The notes: generated from the letters alone by a model not told the origin. 64,000 nt of DNA from Staphylococcus saprophyticus subsp. saprophyticus ATCC 15305 = NCTC 7292 (GCF_000010125.1 NC_007350.1:434001-498000); one strand, 5' to 3'; numbered from the stretch's first letter, positions 27,093-39,925 are shown. Numbers and translations: made by a program.

Positions 27093-27793
27093 GACAATCC
27101 CTCCCAGAAGGTAGCGTTGTGTGCAGCTTTGCCAACAATGGCTGCATGAACGCCAATGGATTCTAATTGGGCTAAATCTTGTTGATGACGAATACCACCA
27201 GAAGCAATAATTGGTTTTTGAGTTGCTTGAACTAATTGTTGTGTGATTTCGAAATTAGGGCCCTCGAGTTTGCCATCTTTAGAAATATCTGTGTAAATGA
27301 TACCACCGAGTGGGAGAGATTCTACTTGTTGTAATAAATCAAAGATATCGAGGCCAGCATCTTCTTCCCAGCCATTAATTTTGACTTGTCGACGGTAAGC
27401 GTCAATGGATAGATATAAACGATTTGGAAATGCTTGTGTCATGTGCGATAACCACGCTAAATCTTCGATACCTTTGGTGCCGATGATACAATAATCAATA
27501 CCATTATTAAAGTAAGTGTCAATGGTATTTCTATCTCTAATACCACCGCCAACTTCCATAGGTTTATCAGTCAGTGAGCGTAATTGATTGATATAGTCAC
27601 TCTCGATGGATACTTGATTTTTTGCACCAATTAAATCGACGATATGAATTCGGTCTACACACTGATACTGATTGTAGAAAAGTACACTTTCTTCTGCGCT
27701 ACGCGCCATTTTAACTTCTGAATCGTATTTACCTTCAGTAAGTCGCACGCTAGTAGCATTGATTAAATCAATTGCTGGCCATAGTTTGATCAT
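27089..27793 (-). CDS. hisA: ProFAR isomerase
   Basis: TIM-barrel isomerase for the Amadori rearrangement of ProFAR to PRFAR, step 4 of the pathway. 234 residues. [21 protein letters not shown] opens the barrel with the catalytic Asp near 9; [11 protein letters not shown] near 78 and [12 protein letters not shown] near 195 are the two phosphate sites, with [13 protein letters not shown] near 165 holding the second acid. The start lies 26 bases inside hisH, so translation is coupled. Confidence 0.95.
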   Translation of the reverse strand: MIKLWPAIDLINATSVRLTEGKYDSEVKMARSAEESVLFYNQYQCVDRIHIVDLIGAKNQVSIESDYINQLRSLTDKPMEVGGGIRDRNTIDTYFNNGIDYCIIGTKGIEDLAWLSHMTQAFPNRLYLSIDAYRRQVKINGWEEDAGLDIFDLLQQVESLPLGGIIYTDISKDGKLEGPNFEITQQLVQATQKPIIASGGIRHQQDLAQLESIGVHAAIVGKAAHNATFWEGLS

Positions 27794-28364
27794 CTTGAAA
27801 TCCGCCTTTCAGTGCTTGATTAAGTATTGCTAATCCATCATCACCACTTTTTTCTGGATGGAATTGAATGCCGATATAATTTTGATATTGCACAATTGCT
27901 GGGATTTTTGTGCCGTATTCTGTGTAAGCAACCACATGTTGTGACATTTCAGCTTGATACGCATGGACAAAGTAAACATCATGTAATAATAAAGGATGTT
28001 TACTTATTAGATTATTCCATCCTAAATGCGGTACAGGATAAGGGGACTGTATTGGAATTATATTTCCCGGGAAAATATTTAACCCTTCGACATCACCCTC
28101 TGCACTCCAACGATAAAATAGTTGCATACCGAGACAGATACCAATCACTGGTTTATCCGTAATGGATGTGATTATATTTGCTAAACCGCGCTCGTTAATT
28201 GCTTGCATGGCATCTTTAAAGTGACCTACACCGGGTAAGATGACGACATCAGCATTTGCAATTTCGTTATACTTATCGGTCAATATCGCATCGTATCCTA
28301 AATACTGAACTGCGCGTTGAACATTTTTTACATTACCTAATCCGTAGTCAATGATCGCAATCAC
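27768..28364 (-). CDS. hisH: Imidazole glycerol phosphate synthase, glutamine amidotransferase subunit
   Basis: Class I glutaminase making ammonia for HisF. 198 residues. The oxyanion region is [10 protein letters not shown] near 45-54. The nucleophile Cys lies in IGICLGMQL near 75-83, and the His-Glu pair in [12 protein letters not shown] near 169-180. It starts four bases inside hisB. The C-terminal dozen residues ([10 protein letters not shown]) are translated from sequence shared with the hisA start. Confidence 0.95.
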   Translation of the reverse strand: MIAIIDYGLGNVKNVQRAVQYLGYDAILTDKYNEIANADVVILPGVGHFKDAMQAINERGLANIITSITDKPVIGICLGMQLFYRWSAEGDVEGLNIFPGNIIPIQSPYPVPHLGWNNLISKHPLLLHDVYFVHAYQAEMSQHVVAYTEYGTKIPAIVQYQNYIGIQFHPEKSGDDGLAILNQALKGGFQDDQTMASN

Positions 28365-28939
28365 TCAATCACACCCTTAGATGAAGGGATGTTATCATTA
28401 TCATTTTCTGAAAGTGCCATTTTTAATGCACGGGCAAATGATTTAAATATGGCTTCAATTTCATGATGCGTATTGCCGCCTCTAAGTAGATCAATATGCG
28501 TAGTTAAACGTGCATTGATGATCAAAGCACGGAAGAACTCTTCAACCAATTCGCTATCAAATGTGCCTACTTTTTCTTTACTCAAAGTGGCATTAAACGA
28601 TAAATAAGGGCGTCCACTAATATCAACTACAGCACGAGATAAAGTTTCATCCATAGGGATGTAACTCACACCATATCTTTGGAAAGATTTGCGTTCTCGA
28701 ATCATGTCTAATAATAGCTGACCTAGTACGATGCCAATATCTTCTGTTACGTGATGATCATCTACTTCGGTATCTCCATTTGCTTCAATTATAATTGACA
28801 GCCCACTATGAAACGTAAAGAGTGTGAGCATATGATTTAGGAAACCAACCCCTGTGTTAATTTCACTTGTTCGTTTGTCATCGGCTAAAATGATTGATAA
28901 CTCTGTTTCTGCAGTCTTACGTTTCTTTTGAAATATCAT
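28361..28939 (-). CDS. hisB: Imidazoleglycerol-phosphate dehydratase
   Basis: Manganese enzyme for step 6. It is the single-function form (192 residues), lacking the phosphatase domain found in enterobacterial HisB. Both metal-binding repeats are visible: GFLNHMLTLFTFHSG near 29-43 and the paired DDHHVTEDIG near 60-69, with the matching LLRGGNTHHEIEAIFK late in the protein. It overlaps hisC by 23 bases. The matching histidinol-phosphatase is not in this operon, so it must be encoded elsewhere. Confidence 0.95.
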   Translation of the reverse strand: MIFQKKRKTAETELSIILADDKRTSEINTGVGFLNHMLTLFTFHSGLSIIIEANGDTEVDDHHVTEDIGIVLGQLLLDMIRERKSFQRYGVSYIPMDETLSRAVVDISGRPYLSFNATLSKEKVGTFDSELVEEFFRALIINARLTTHIDLLRGGNTHHEIEAIFKSFARALKMALSENDNDNIPSSKGVIE

Positions 28940-29921
28940 ATTGTGACCTCCATGATTTAATGAGCTGTTCTAATTGGTCTAACTGGTCGTCTGTGGCGAT
29001 GGAATATCTTACATAATCGTTCATGTTTGGTTCGTCATAACGTCTAGGTAAGAAGCCATGATCTTCAATATAAAGGCCAAGACTTTGCGCTGCGGATCCT
29101 TTTGTTAAGACAAAGTTAGTTGATGAAGGGAAGACTTTCATTATATCGCTAACATTATCTTGGAACATTTGTCTTAATCTAACAGCTAATGCACGCTGAT
29201 GTTCAATGAATGTGCGTGTCTTATCAATATGTTCAAACATGAAAAGTGCAATGTGTAAAGTGAGTGTGTTTAATGGATAAGGATGTTCAATACTTTGTAT
29301 AAGTTGAATCGTCTCAGGTGTTCCAATTAACACGCCTAAACGTAAACCGGCAATACCAAATGCCTTTGAAAGGGTACGCATTTGAAGAACATGTGGTTGC
29401 AATTCAAGCGTGTAGGCATCCCCAAAATCTAAATAAGCTTCATCAATAACAAAATAACCACCAATATTTTTCATTTTATCTGCAATTGCAGTTAAAAATG
29501 TTAGATTATACTGCTTGCCAGATGGATTGTGTGGATTACTCATAATAAAGAATGCGGGTTGCACTGCTTCAATGCGACTTAATATATTTTCTAGATTAAA
29601 TGTTAAGTCGTTATCTGCATTTACAAACGCTATTGGTCGATGAACTTGGTCGGCATAGGCTTGGTACATAAAGAAATCTGGATTAAGTGCTAATGCTGGA
29701 CCTTCTGGCATGATAAGCATTAATTTTTGAATTAATTCATCAGAACCATTACCTGCAATAATTTGGTCTGGTGATAGATTATAATAACGCGCATAACCTG
29801 CCTTAAATCGTTCATATTCTTCATCTGGATAAAAGTTAAATGAAGCATGATGTATAATCGATGTGAGTTGTGCTTCTGTTAAAGGGCGAAGTGGGCTTTC
29901 ATTTTTGTTAATTCTTATCAT
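28917..29921 (-). CDS. hisC: Histidinol-phosphate aminotransferase
   Basis: PLP-dependent fold-type I aminotransferase for step 7. 334 residues, slightly short for the family. [10 protein letters not shown] near the N-terminus is the usual arm, followed by GNGSDELI near 58. SNPHNPSGKQY near 128-138 and FVIDEAYLDFGD near 157 carry the cofactor contacts, and LSKAFGIAGLRLG near 184 holds the Schiff-base lysine. Its start overlaps the hisD stop by 14 bases. Confidence 0.94.
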   Translation of the reverse strand: MIRINKNESPLRPLTEAQLTSIIHHASFNFYPDEEYERFKAGYARYYNLSPDQIIAGNGSDELIQKLMLIMPEGPALALNPDFFMYQAYADQVHRPIAFVNADNDLTFNLENILSRIEAVQPAFFIMSNPHNPSGKQYNLTFLTAIADKMKNIGGYFVIDEAYLDFGDAYTLELQPHVLQMRTLSKAFGIAGLRLGVLIGTPETIQLIQSIEHPYPLNTLTLHIALFMFEHIDKTRTFIEHQRALAVRLRQMFQDNVSDIMKVFPSSTNFVLTKGSAAQSLGLYIEDHGFLPRRYDEPNMNDYVRYSIATDDQLDQLEQLIKSWRSQYDISKET

Positions 29922-31179
29922 CGTTAAACTCCTTTGATGTTCTAATTTCTATGGATTGTTCGTGATTATATAATTGTTCAACATGGGCTAATTTACGCGC
30001 AGTCAGTTCTACGGTATCGAATGTATCTTTTGATAAATCTATCACTGAATGACGTGTTAAAAAATCATTAACAGATAGACCATTGGTAAATCGAGCTGTT
30101 TGATTGGTTGGCAGTACGTGACTTGGGCCAGCGACATAGTCACCAATAACTTCGGGTGAATAATAACCTAAGAATAGTGCGCCGACGTAACGGACATGAT
30201 TTAGATAATCATGTGGCGAAACTGTTTGTATTGAAGCATGTTCGGGTGCAATTTGATTCATTAAATCACACGCTTCGCTAAAGTTATTCACATGTATCAA
30301 AAAATGGTTATCATTTAAACTTGCTTGAACGATTGATTGACGTTCAATTTGAGGAAGTATGTGCTGTATTTTTTGTTCAAGTTGTTTTAATAATGCTTCA
30401 TCTTCACTAATGACAAAAGTTCTTGCAAGTTCATCGTGCTCTGCTTGTGCAAATACATCATATGCGATGGCGTCTAAATCAGCAGAGTCATCAATAATTA
30501 ATGCAATTTCACTAGGGCCCGCGATTTGATCAATTCCTACTTGACCAAAGAGGTATTTCTTAGCATAGGCAACAAATTGGTTACCAGGTCCTACAATTTT
30601 ATCAACTTTTGGCAATGTTTCTGTACCGTAAGCTAGGGCAGCAATACTTTGAGCACCTCCAACTTGATAAACGTTATCGACACCTGCGATATAACAGGCG
30701 GCTAATACGATATCTGGTATACCATTTAGTTGTGGGGGCGTGACTACAGATATATTTTTTACACCAGCTACCTTTGCCAGTGTTACTGTCATTAAGACGG
30801 TTGATGGGTAACTGGCTTTACCACCTGGTACATATACGCCAACGCGTTCTAAAGGATGGTACAATTCATAACAATCTGATGTGCCTTGTTGCTTAGTCCA
30901 TTTAATGGATTCTTGGTAAGATTGAATACGCGCGTGACTTTGTTGTAAGGCCTCACGTAAATCACTGTCTAGGCGATTATAGGCATTTTCTAAAGTTTGG
31001 TAAGCGACTTCTAAATTGCAAGTCTCTACCTGATCAAACTGTTGATTATAATTTCTGAGGGCATCATCTCCGTGAAGTCTGACGTTTTCGCAAATATCCT
31101 TTACGATGGGGTATAGGTCTTCATTTAAGGAAGATTGGTTTAAATACTTTTTCAAAAATAGCGTTTTATCTATGATCAA
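29908..31179 (-). CDS. hisD: Histidinol dehydrogenase
   Basis: NAD- and zinc-dependent enzyme for the last two oxidations of histidine synthesis, 423 residues from the start I choose. The open frame extends to 31293, but this would run deep into hisG. TTG at 31179 has GGAGGTG seven bases upstream and gives the normal N-terminus [13 protein letters not shown], overlapping hisG by 14 bases. Landmarks: [24 protein letters not shown] near 115, [13 protein letters not shown] near 200, AGPSEIALI near 220, [10 protein letters not shown] near 245 and [15 protein letters not shown] near 353. Confidence 0.93.
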   Translation of the reverse strand: MIIDKTLFLKKYLNQSSLNEDLYPIVKDICENVRLHGDDALRNYNQQFDQVETCNLEVAYQTLENAYNRLDSDLREALQQSHARIQSYQESIKWTKQQGTSDCYELYHPLERVGVYVPGGKASYPSTVLMTVTLAKVAGVKNISVVTPPQLNGIPDIVLAACYIAGVDNVYQVGGAQSIAALAYGTETLPKVDKIVGPGNQFVAYAKKYLFGQVGIDQIAGPSEIALIIDDSADLDAIAYDVFAQAEHDELARTFVISEDEALLKQLEQKIQHILPQIERQSIVQASLNDNHFLIHVNNFSEACDLMNQIAPEHASIQTVSPHDYLNHVRYVGALFLGYYSPEVIGDYVAGPSHVLPTNQTARFTNGLSVNDFLTRHSVIDLSKDTFDTVELTARKLAHVEQLYNHEQSIEIRTSKEFNDDKN

Positions 31180-31783
31180 TGAGTGACACCTCCAGTGTTG
31201 ATAAAAAAGCATCAATTTCAGATGATTTTTTAAAATAGGATTGCTTATTTGTGATAAGTTTCGCGTTAATGGGTTTAATCGTATCTTTTTCAACTAAGCC
31301 ATTTGATTTTAGTGTTGTACCAGTCTGCACAATATCTACTATTCCATCCACCATTTCTACGAGACAAGCTAATTCAATAGAACCTGATAGTTTTACCAAT
31401 TCTACATCTATACCTTGTGCTTCGAAGTAGGCACGTGCAGTTTTTACATACGACGTAGCAATTTTATTGAAAGAAGAAGTTTCTGGTTTAGCAGCTAAAG
31501 CAAAATGACAATCTCCAAATGGTAAATCTACCAAATTATTAATTGTATAATTTCCTTCTTCTAAAATATCACTACCAACAATCCCGACATCAGCTACACC
31601 TTGTTCTACATAAATAGGGACATCGCTACCTTTAACTAATACGATTTGAATAGATCCTACAGAAATTAATAATTGACGTTCTCGTTTTTCTAATGCATCT
31701 ACTAGTTCTTGTTCATTAGCTTGTTTTAAATAAGTAATAAAGCTTTTTAATAATCGACCTTTGGCTATAGCTACTGTAAGCAT
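31166..31783 (-). CDS. hisG: ATP phosphoribosyltransferase, short catalytic subunit
   Basis: First step of the pathway, joining ATP and PRPP. At 205 residues this is the short form that lacks the histidine-binding C-terminal domain and needs HisZ for activity and feedback control. [11 protein letters not shown] near 5-15 and [13 protein letters not shown] near 82-94 mark the two lobes. The PRPP loop is [19 protein letters not shown] near 147-165. The gap from hisZ is 18 bp, and its 3' end overlaps hisD. Confidence 0.95.
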   Translation of the reverse strand: MLTVAIAKGRLLKSFITYLKQANEQELVDALEKRERQLLISVGSIQIVLVKGSDVPIYVEQGVADVGIVGSDILEEGNYTINNLVDLPFGDCHFALAAKPETSSFNKIATSYVKTARAYFEAQGIDVELVKLSGSIELACLVEMVDGIVDIVQTGTTLKSNGLVEKDTIKPINAKLITNKQSYFKKSSEIDAFLSTLEVSLIDHR

Positions 31784-31801
31784 AATAAGAACTCCTTTTA
31801 T

Positions 31802-32617
31802 TTATAATATAAAACCTAATCCAAAACCATCTAATTCACCTTTGTAGAAACCTCCAGTAAGTTGGTGGTTTTTATCATTTTTTAGATAACATTTTAAAAA
31901 TGCACCTTTGTAATATGAACGAGGCGGTTGTGGTGTGATATCTAAATGTATATCTTTTACATTTAATGACTTAAACCACTGTTCCCAACGGCGCAAAGCT
32001 TGTATTGTACGATGATCGTAAGGAAAGAGTTGACTAAGTAAATCTAATTGATCCGTTGTTTTTGTTGTCAATAATTGAACAAGCGGATGAGAAGTGCCAA
32101 GTTCGGATGAAAGTTCTGAAATATTACGCTCTTGTACTAATTTTAAAATCGTTGTTGTTTGTTCTTTAGTAGTTAACAGTAAATCGATAAGTTGATAATG
32201 TCCTAAAATGACAAAATCGATATCGTCATTAAGATATTGTTGTATATATTTATAAAACGTCATAAAATCTTCTTGCATATCCGTTATGGTAGGGTTGTAA
32301 TGTTCGATACCCAATTGCGTATAGACATGGTTATCACGAACAATCGGTCCCGCATAAACTACTTTTTGATGACGCGGAGGATAATTACTGTAATAACGCA
32401 ATAATTGGTCGGTGAAATCATTACGTAATGCAAAGATATGATGGTCATGTTGCCAGAAACTTCTTTCAGTCATTTGCTGTAAATCATCTTTATTCAATGT
32501 TTGCCAAGCTAGAGATTCAATAAAGCTAAAATCTACTAAGTTAAAGTCAGCTTGTTGAAAATGCTTTAAAAAGTTAAGTTCTTTTTCTTTGTTATTAATG
32601 ATTGTTGCTGCATCCAT
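31802..32617 (-). CDS. hisZ: ATP phosphoribosyltransferase regulatory subunit
   Basis: Class II aminoacyl-tRNA-synthetase-like protein with no tRNA role, forming the HisG-HisZ complex that senses histidine. 271 residues, much shorter than the roughly 390 of many HisZ proteins but in line with staphylococcal ones as I recall. ALRNDFTDQLLRYYSN near 62-77 and the motif VVYAGPIVRDN near 85 are synthetase-like; GGFYKGELDGFGLGF closes the protein. It is the first gene of the his operon, with AAAGGATGG upstream and a CodY-like box 95 bp further up. Confidence 0.88.
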   Translation of the reverse strand: MDAATIINNKEKELNFLKHFQQADFNLVDFSFIESLAWQTLNKDDLQQMTERSFWQHDHHIFALRNDFTDQLLRYYSNYPPRHQKVVYAGPIVRDNHVYTQLGIEHYNPTITDMQEDFMTFYKYIQQYLNDDIDFVILGHYQLIDLLLTTKEQTTTILKLVQERNISELSSELGTSHPLVQLLTTKTTDQLDLLSQLFPYDHRTIQALRRWEQWFKSLNVKDIHLDITPQPPRSYYKGAFLKCYLKNDKNHQLTGGFYKGELDGFGLGFIL

Positions 32618-32711
32618 ATTAAAACCATCCTTTGCATATACTTTGTTTCTCTACCGAACTAAAGTAAATTGATAAAGAATACTTTAACACATTTATTTTT
32701 AGAATTCAATA

Positions 32712-32726
32712 AATATTCTGAAAATG
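32712..32726 (-). promoter_or_regulatory. CodY-like box upstream of the his operon
   Basis: AATATTCTGAAAATG matches the CodY consensus AATTTTCWGAAAATT at 13 of 15 positions. It lies about 95-110 bp upstream of hisZ. CodY is known to control his genes in staphylococci. Confidence 0.6.
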
Positions 32727-32749
32727 TTTTTGGTTAAGCGGTATAAAAA

Positions 32750-32779
32750 TGCCCTTGCATTTAAAAAAGTGCAAGGGAT
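32750..32779 (-). terminator. Terminator of dsdA
   Basis: CCCTTGCA (32752-32759) pairs with TGCAAGGG (32770-32777). On the minus strand it is followed by GCATTTTTAT. It also insulates the his promoter. Confidence 0.7.
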
Positions 32780-32784
32780 TAATA

Positions 32785-34420
<1,636 letters not shown>

Positions 34421-36580
34421 TTACTTTCTGAATTGCTTACGTATTTTAGTAAACCAGCCTTTACGCTCGTTAACAGACATAACTTGTGGGCGTGTATTAT
34501 CCTCTTTTAATTGTTGGCCATAATCCATAGCTTCTTTCATTAGAAATGCTTGAGAATTTAAAGGTGATAAATTATTTTCAATATAATGATATTGACCTAA
34601 TTCATCTTGGTAACGTCCTTTTTGGTTATCTGAGAGTTGTAAGTTCATATAATCTAATAAACGTTTCGCAATATTTTTATCTTCAACTGGGAATAAAATT
34701 TCTACACGTTTAATCATATTTCTAGTCATTGCATCGGCGGAAGAAAGATATATGATGTCGTCGCCATTATTATGGAAATGATAGATGCGTGAATGTTCTA
34801 GGAATCTACCAACGATACTTACGACTTCAATGTTTTCACTGATTCCTGGAACACCTGGCTTGAGACAACAAATACCACGAATGATCAATTGAACTTTTAC
34901 TCCTGCACAGGATGCTTCAAACAATTTAAGAATGATATCTTTATCCGTTAATGAGTTCATTTTCATGATAATCTTACCGTTACCATTTTCACGATGTGAT
35001 TTGATTTCGTTATCTATTCTAGCTAAAAAGACATCACGAATATCGAAAGGTGCGACAATCAATTTGTTATATTCAGGTTTTACTGAATAGCCACTTAAAT
35101 AATTGAAGAAATTAATCGCATCTTCAGCAATTTCAGCATTCGTTGTAATCAGTCCCATATCGGTATAAATATTCGCTGTTTTATCATTATAGTTACCAGT
35201 ACCTAAATGAATGAATGAAGTTAATTTATTATTCATTCGCTTAACAACGAGTGCAATTTTACTATGTGTTTTCAAATGTGTCATACCATAAATAACATGA
35301 CAACCTGCTTCTTCCAACATTCTTGCCCAATGTACGTTGTTTTCCTCATCAAAACGTGCTTTTAATTCGACAAGCACAGTGACTTGTTTGCCATTTTCAG
35401 CTGCATTTTTCAAACTATTAATAATAGGAGAATCCTTACTTACACGATAGAGTGTTTGTTTTATTGCAATAGTATTTGGATCTTCAGCTGCTTCCCGTAT
35501 AAAATCAACAATAGGTTCAAATGATTCATATGGGTGGTGGAAGAAGATATCTCTTTTTAAAGATAAATCAAAAATATTGTGATTTCCTAGAGATTGAGGT
35601 ATTTGTGGGACATATTTATTATATTTCAAATATTTCAGCTTATTGGATAGGTGGTCAACTAAATCAGTCAACATGGTTAAATCGAGAGGCCCATCTACAA
35701 AATAGACGTCATTATCGTGCACATCTAGTTGGTTGATAATCCACACAATATCCTCATGTGTCGCTTGTCGGCCATCTACTTCTAAACGTACAGCAGTACC
35801 ACGTTTACGCTCTTTTAAGAAGCGCTCAATTTCTATTAATAAATCTTCTGCGCCATCTTCATGAATAGTTAAGTCAGCATTACGTGTGATTCTAAACGTA
35901 AATGTGTTCAAGACCGTATATCCTGAAAATAAGTCGTTAATGAAGTAGGTGATAATATCTTCAATCAAAATGATATATTGTTTATCACCTTTGTTAAATG
36001 AATAAAATCGAGAAATAAGTGAAGGTATTTGAACGATAGCAGAATTAATATCATCTTCTGTATCGATATCTACAAAAATATTCAAGCTTTTATTATTTAA
36101 TTTAGGGAAAGGATGATAAGCATCAATCCCTAAGGGCGTTAGTGTTGGCAAGATGCCATACTTAAATTCTGATTCAAGTTGAGGCAATAAATCGTCAGGT
36201 AGTTGTTCTGGTTTTATGATTTCTACTTGATATTGTTTTAAGTCATCAATTAATTCGTTATAACGCTTGTATTGTAAATCAACAATTTCCTTGTTCTTTA
36301 GCTTAATTTGAACGAGTTGTTGCTTAGGTGTTAATTGTGCTTTGTTTTCAGGTTTATCGTATCCCATTTTGACTTGATCTTGTAAGCCCGCTACGCGAAC
36401 CATAAAGAATTCATCTAAATTCGAACTAAATATAGAGATAAAGTTAAGTTGTTCTAATAGTGGGTTGTTCTTATCTTGTGCTTCTTGTAATACACGGTAG
36501 TTAAAATCTAACCAACTAAGCTCTCTATTATTATAATATTGCGGTAAATTTAAGTCTTTATCTCCCAAATTTCTATGCAT
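34421..36580 (-). CDS. ppk: Polyphosphate kinase 1
   Basis: Makes polyphosphate from ATP, reversibly, at the membrane or in the cytosol. 719 residues with the PPK1 order: an N-terminal helical domain ([16 protein letters not shown] near 19-34), the head domain, and two PLD-like catalytic domains. AIKQTLYR lies near 373. The autophosphorylated-His segment is ...[16 protein letters not shown] near 433-448, with HLGTGNYND near 457. The second His lies in [19 protein letters not shown] near 605. It follows ppx by 67 bp, so the two form a polyphosphate turnover operon. Confidence 0.95.
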   Translation of the reverse strand: MHRNLGDKDLNLPQYYNNRELSWLDFNYRVLQEAQDKNNPLLEQLNFISIFSSNLDEFFMVRVAGLQDQVKMGYDKPENKAQLTPKQQLVQIKLKNKEIVDLQYKRYNELIDDLKQYQVEIIKPEQLPDDLLPQLESEFKYGILPTLTPLGIDAYHPFPKLNNKSLNIFVDIDTEDDINSAIVQIPSLISRFYSFNKGDKQYIILIEDIITYFINDLFSGYTVLNTFTFRITRNADLTIHEDGAEDLLIEIERFLKERKRGTAVRLEVDGRQATHEDIVWIINQLDVHDNDVYFVDGPLDLTMLTDLVDHLSNKLKYLKYNKYVPQIPQSLGNHNIFDLSLKRDIFFHHPYESFEPIVDFIREAAEDPNTIAIKQTLYRVSKDSPIINSLKNAAENGKQVTVLVELKARFDEENNVHWARMLEEAGCHVIYGMTHLKTHSKIALVVKRMNNKLTSFIHLGTGNYNDKTANIYTDMGLITTNAEIAEDAINFFNYLSGYSVKPEYNKLIVAPFDIRDVFLARIDNEIKSHRENGNGKIIMKMNSLTDKDIILKLFEASCAGVKVQLIIRGICCLKPGVPGISENIEVVSIVGRFLEHSRIYHFHNNGDDIIYLSSADAMTRNMIKRVEILFPVEDKNIAKRLLDYMNLQLSDNQKGRYQDELGQYHYIENNLSPLNSQAFLMKEAMDYGQQLKEDNTRPQVMSVNERKGWFTKIRKQFRK

Positions 36581-36647
36581 AACGCTTTATACACCTCGTT
36601 GTAGTCTAAAATACATATTTTGCTACGTATACCGTATCATATGAATT

Positions 36648-38174
36648 TTAAGATTTTGTAAAGATAATAGAAAGGTTTTCTTTTAAAATTTTCTCAATAT
36701 GTTTTTTTTGACGAAGTGACTGATATTCTTCAGCAATTGGTGCACCATTATAGTAAACGTATAATGTATACTCGCCATCTTTTTCTTTTAAATCTATCGA
36801 CTCAACAGCACTTGTATGAGAGATGTTGAGCGCATTAACAAATTTTATAATGCCACCAAGTGATTGAACATTATCCAATTCTTTACCACGTAGCCATTCC
36901 GTCTCATGACTAAAGAATTTTAACAGTGATTTATTTTTAAAACTTGCAAGCAATGCTAATTTAACGCGGTCCTCATGTTTGAAACCATCAATCATAGAGT
37001 TAGCAATAATATAATATGTGTGCGGTGAACTAGAATCTGAATCAATAAATCTACCTAAGTAATACAGGTAAGCACCCTCGGCAAATAATGTTTTTTCGTC
37101 ATCTGATACCTCAATTTTATCTAAATTGATAAGTTGTTTTAATAAAGACTGTGCCAATTTAACACGTTGATTTGCGCTCGATTCCTCTATGCCATATTCA
37201 TTAGCTAAGTGGAAAAGGGCATCTTTTCTAATGTTTTCTTTTTTAAATTCTGTTGGATAACGCTCACTAATAATATTCATGGCATAGCCTTCGCGTAAAC
37301 CTTTACGAGAAAATGTAAACTGCGAAGCTTCTATTTTATTAAACAGTACTTTAAAGACGGAGACAGCAGGCAGTATAATATCTACACGATCTCTACTTAA
37401 ACCATCGATGTCTTTCAATTCATCACGAGAACTTTTTTTAAGTATAGAATATACCTCATCGATATTATCGTCCGTCATTGTATAATTATGGACACCGCCA
37501 ATAGGGTATGAATGTTCAGATTGATGGATGCGTGCAACATTACGAGCTGAACCGCCTATCCCAACTAAAGCGACTTCTTGGTCTTTTAACCAAGTGAGTT
37601 GATCAAATTGTTTAGATAAAAATTTCTCCATATCTTTGATTGAAGATTTATCATTATGATCTTTACCGTCAAAGAATTTACGCTGTAAAGTGACGACACC
37701 AAATGGAAAACTGTGTGCTTCTATTAACTTTTTGTCTTTAAAAAGTGTAACTTCTGTAGAACCGCCACCGATGTCGACAGAAACACCATCTTGGATGTCT
37801 GTGGTATGAGTAATGGCATAAAAACCATAAAATGCTTCTTCTTCTTCAGGTATTAACTTGATTTTTATATTCAGTTCTTTTTTGATGTTTTCAATAATTT
37901 TGTCTCTGTTTGTTGATTGTCTAATTGCCGCTGTAGCAATGGGATGTAATTCAGTTACTTCAAACTTATCTGCTACAGTTTTAAAACTGCTTAATGTCTT
38001 AGTTAATACTTCAATACCTTCGTTGTTCATCGCCAAATCTTTTGTTAAATATTGGCTTAGCCTTGCTGGTGTTTTAATGTTCAATAATTCGTTTAGACCT
38101 GTTTTTTTATCAAATTCGAAAATAACTAACCTGATTGTATTTGAACCGATATCAATTAATCCTATACGTTCCAT
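36648..38174 (-). CDS. ppx: Exopolyphosphatase (Ppx/GppA family)
   Basis: Releases phosphate from polyphosphate ends; related enzymes also act on pppGpp. 508 residues. The actin-like phosphatase domain shows IDIGSNTIRLVIFE near 6-19, ATAAIRQSTN near 80-90, VSVDIGGGSTEV near 135-146 and VGIGGSARNVAR near 205. An HD-like helical C-terminal domain follows (about 310-508). It is first in the ppx-ppk operon. Co-occurrence with relP in the window is notable, since ppGpp and polyphosphate metabolism interact in other bacteria; no direct link is shown here. Confidence 0.93.
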   Translation of the reverse strand: MERIGLIDIGSNTIRLVIFEFDKKTGLNELLNIKTPARLSQYLTKDLAMNNEGIEVLTKTLSSFKTVADKFEVTELHPIATAAIRQSTNRDKIIENIKKELNIKIKLIPEEEEAFYGFYAITHTTDIQDGVSVDIGGGSTEVTLFKDKKLIEAHSFPFGVVTLQRKFFDGKDHNDKSSIKDMEKFLSKQFDQLTWLKDQEVALVGIGGSARNVARIHQSEHSYPIGGVHNYTMTDDNIDEVYSILKKSSRDELKDIDGLSRDRVDIILPAVSVFKVLFNKIEASQFTFSRKGLREGYAMNIISERYPTEFKKENIRKDALFHLANEYGIEESSANQRVKLAQSLLKQLINLDKIEVSDDEKTLFAEGAYLYYLGRFIDSDSSSPHTYYIIANSMIDGFKHEDRVKLALLASFKNKSLLKFFSHETEWLRGKELDNVQSLGGIIKFVNALNISHTSAVESIDLKEKDGEYTLYVYYNGAPIAEEYQSLRQKKHIEKILKENLSIIFTKS

Positions 38175-38338
38175 GTTTGCCTCCTATGTAAAAAATGAGG
38201 TTCTATCATATGCTCTATTTTGTTTACCCTGTTCTTTCCTATATATTACATTAAAAAATAAAATTTGTGATTAAAAATTTTCATATTGTCCAATGTAAAT
38301 ACAAATAAGTCAATTGTTTGAATGATAATGATGAAAAA

Positions 38339-38378
38339 AACCAAGCATACAGTAACATCGCTACTTGTATGCTTGGTT
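38339..38378. terminator. Terminator of the AbgT gene
   Basis: AACCAAGCATACA (38339-38351) pairs perfectly with TGTATGCTTGGTT (38366-38378), with an A-run before it that reads as a T-run on the minus strand. Confidence 0.8.
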
Positions 38379-38386
38379 ATAATCGT

Positions 38387-39925
38387 TTATTTAACCTGTA
38401 AAGGACCGCCTGGACCTAATGGCCAACCTAATAAATACCAGATAATCATAAATAAAGGCCATACGATACTTAACACAATTGTATAAGGCATTAGACTCGA
38501 TAATAATGAGCCTAACTTCATGTTATTATCATATTTTTGTGCATATGATAATAACAGTGGTAGGTAGGGCATCATCGGTGTAATCGGATTACTTATTGAA
38601 TCTCCGATGCGATAAAGCATTTGTGTGAAAGCAGGATGGAAACCTACAAGCATGAGCATAGGTATAAAAATAGATGCTAAAATGCCCCATTTGGCAGAAG
38701 CGCTACCAATCAATAAATTGATGATTACGCTTAACAAAATAATGCCTAAGATAAGTATGATGCCATTTTGACCTTGTAATAAGGCGGCTCCCTTAACAGC
38801 AACGATAACGCCTAAATTACTCCATTCTAAAAATGCTAGTAGTTGTGCTGCAAAAAATACGATGACGATAAATGAACCCATCGACGACATAGAATCAGCT
38901 AACATTTTACCTAAATCTTTAGAGTTTTTAAATTCCTTCATCATTAAACCATAAACTAAACCAGGTACTAAGAATAAAACAAGGATAATTAGCCCAACGC
39001 CATTAATAATAGGGGCATCGTTAAGTAAGCTACCTGTTTTAGCATTTCTTAAAAAACTGCCTTGAGGTATAGCTAAAATAATAAGTAACGCAACCATGAT
39101 GAAAAAACTTATATTTGCCCAAAATACAGCGCGATTTTCTTCTGTTGTCAGTCCAGTATTTTCATCATCAACTTGAATATCAGAATTTGAGTCGTCGTAT
39201 GAACCTAATCTTGGAATAACAAAGCGCATAGTTACCCAATAAACGGCGGGGAGTAAAACAAGTACACTTGCAGCAATAAAATACCAATTCATGGCCACAT
39301 TGACATGAACATTGTCAGAAACAATTTTAGTCGCAGGTTCAGTAAATGCATATAATAAGGCATCTGACATACCGATCATGATATTTGCTGAAAACCCACC
39401 AATGGCTGATGCGTATGCCATCGCTAATCCTGCAATAGGGTGATATCCCAATTTAATAAATACCATGGCAGTTAACGGGGGTAAAACGATAGGTGCAGCA
39501 TCACCAGCTGCATTACCTAAGATTCCAATAAGTATGATGACTGGAACGATAAATTTTTTAGGTGCTTTATGTACAACTTGAACCATTAATTTGTCAAAAT
39601 AACCTGTTTTTTCAGCGACACCTACACCAAGCATAACAGCTAATACGAGACCTAGAGCTGGGAATTCAGAAAAATTCTTCACAGCATCATTTAATATCAT
39701 CATTAGACCGTCTTTACTTAAAATACTCTTAATAGCAATTGTATCTCCAGTACCAGGGTGTTTTACGGTGATGTGAAATAGTGAAACAATCCATGTGATA
39801 ATAGCAAGTCCTAAGCACATCAAGAAAAATAAAATACTAGGATCAGGTAGTTTATTACCAACTTTTTCTACAATATTTAAAAATCTATCTACGAGTGTCG
39901 GTTTATGCTTTGTATTTGAAGTCAT
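38387..39925 (-). CDS. AbgT family transporter
   Basis: A 512-residue membrane protein of the AbgT family, named for p-aminobenzoyl-glutamate uptake; some members instead export sulfonamides. About 12 helices. Family features: GNKLPDPSILFFLMC near 20-34, GVAEKTGYFDKLM near 102-114, GNAAGDAAPIVLPPLTAMVF near 137-156 (the first hairpin), and GSASAKWGILASIFIPML near 402-420 (the second). ISNPITPMMPYLPLLL closes it. A CodY-like box upstream suggests derepression on amino-acid limitation, which fits peptide or folate-fragment scavenging. Single gene. Confidence 0.88.
   Translation of the reverse strand: MTSNTKHKPTLVDRFLNIVEKVGNKLPDPSILFFLMCLGLAIITWIVSLFHITVKHPGTGDTIAIKSILSKDGLMMILNDAVKNFSEFPALGLVLAVMLGVGVAEKTGYFDKLMVQVVHKAPKKFIVPVIILIGILGNAAGDAAPIVLPPLTAMVFIKLGYHPIAGLAMAYASAIGGFSANIMIGMSDALLYAFTEPATKIVSDNVHVNVAMNWYFIAASVLVLLPAVYWVTMRFVIPRLGSYDDSNSDIQVDDENTGLTTEENRAVFWANISFFIMVALLIILAIPQGSFLRNAKTGSLLNDAPIINGVGLIILVLFLVPGLVYGLMMKEFKNSKDLGKMLADSMSSMGSFIVIVFFAAQLLAFLEWSNLGVIVAVKGAALLQGQNGIILILGIILLSVIINLLIGSASAKWGILASIFIPMLMLVGFHPAFTQMLYRIGDSISNPITPMMPYLPLLLSYAQKYDNNMKLGSLLSSLMPYTIVLSIVWPLFMIIWYLLGWPLGPGGPLQVK

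Noticed and set aside
37858..38274. 138-residue + strand frame over the ppx start
   Set aside because: Shadow of ppx codons with no ribosome site.
38317..38335. Fur-box-like AATGATAATGAT between ppx and the AbgT terminator
   Set aside because: Only one half of a Fur box matches, and it is about 145 bp upstream of ppx; too weak to annotate.
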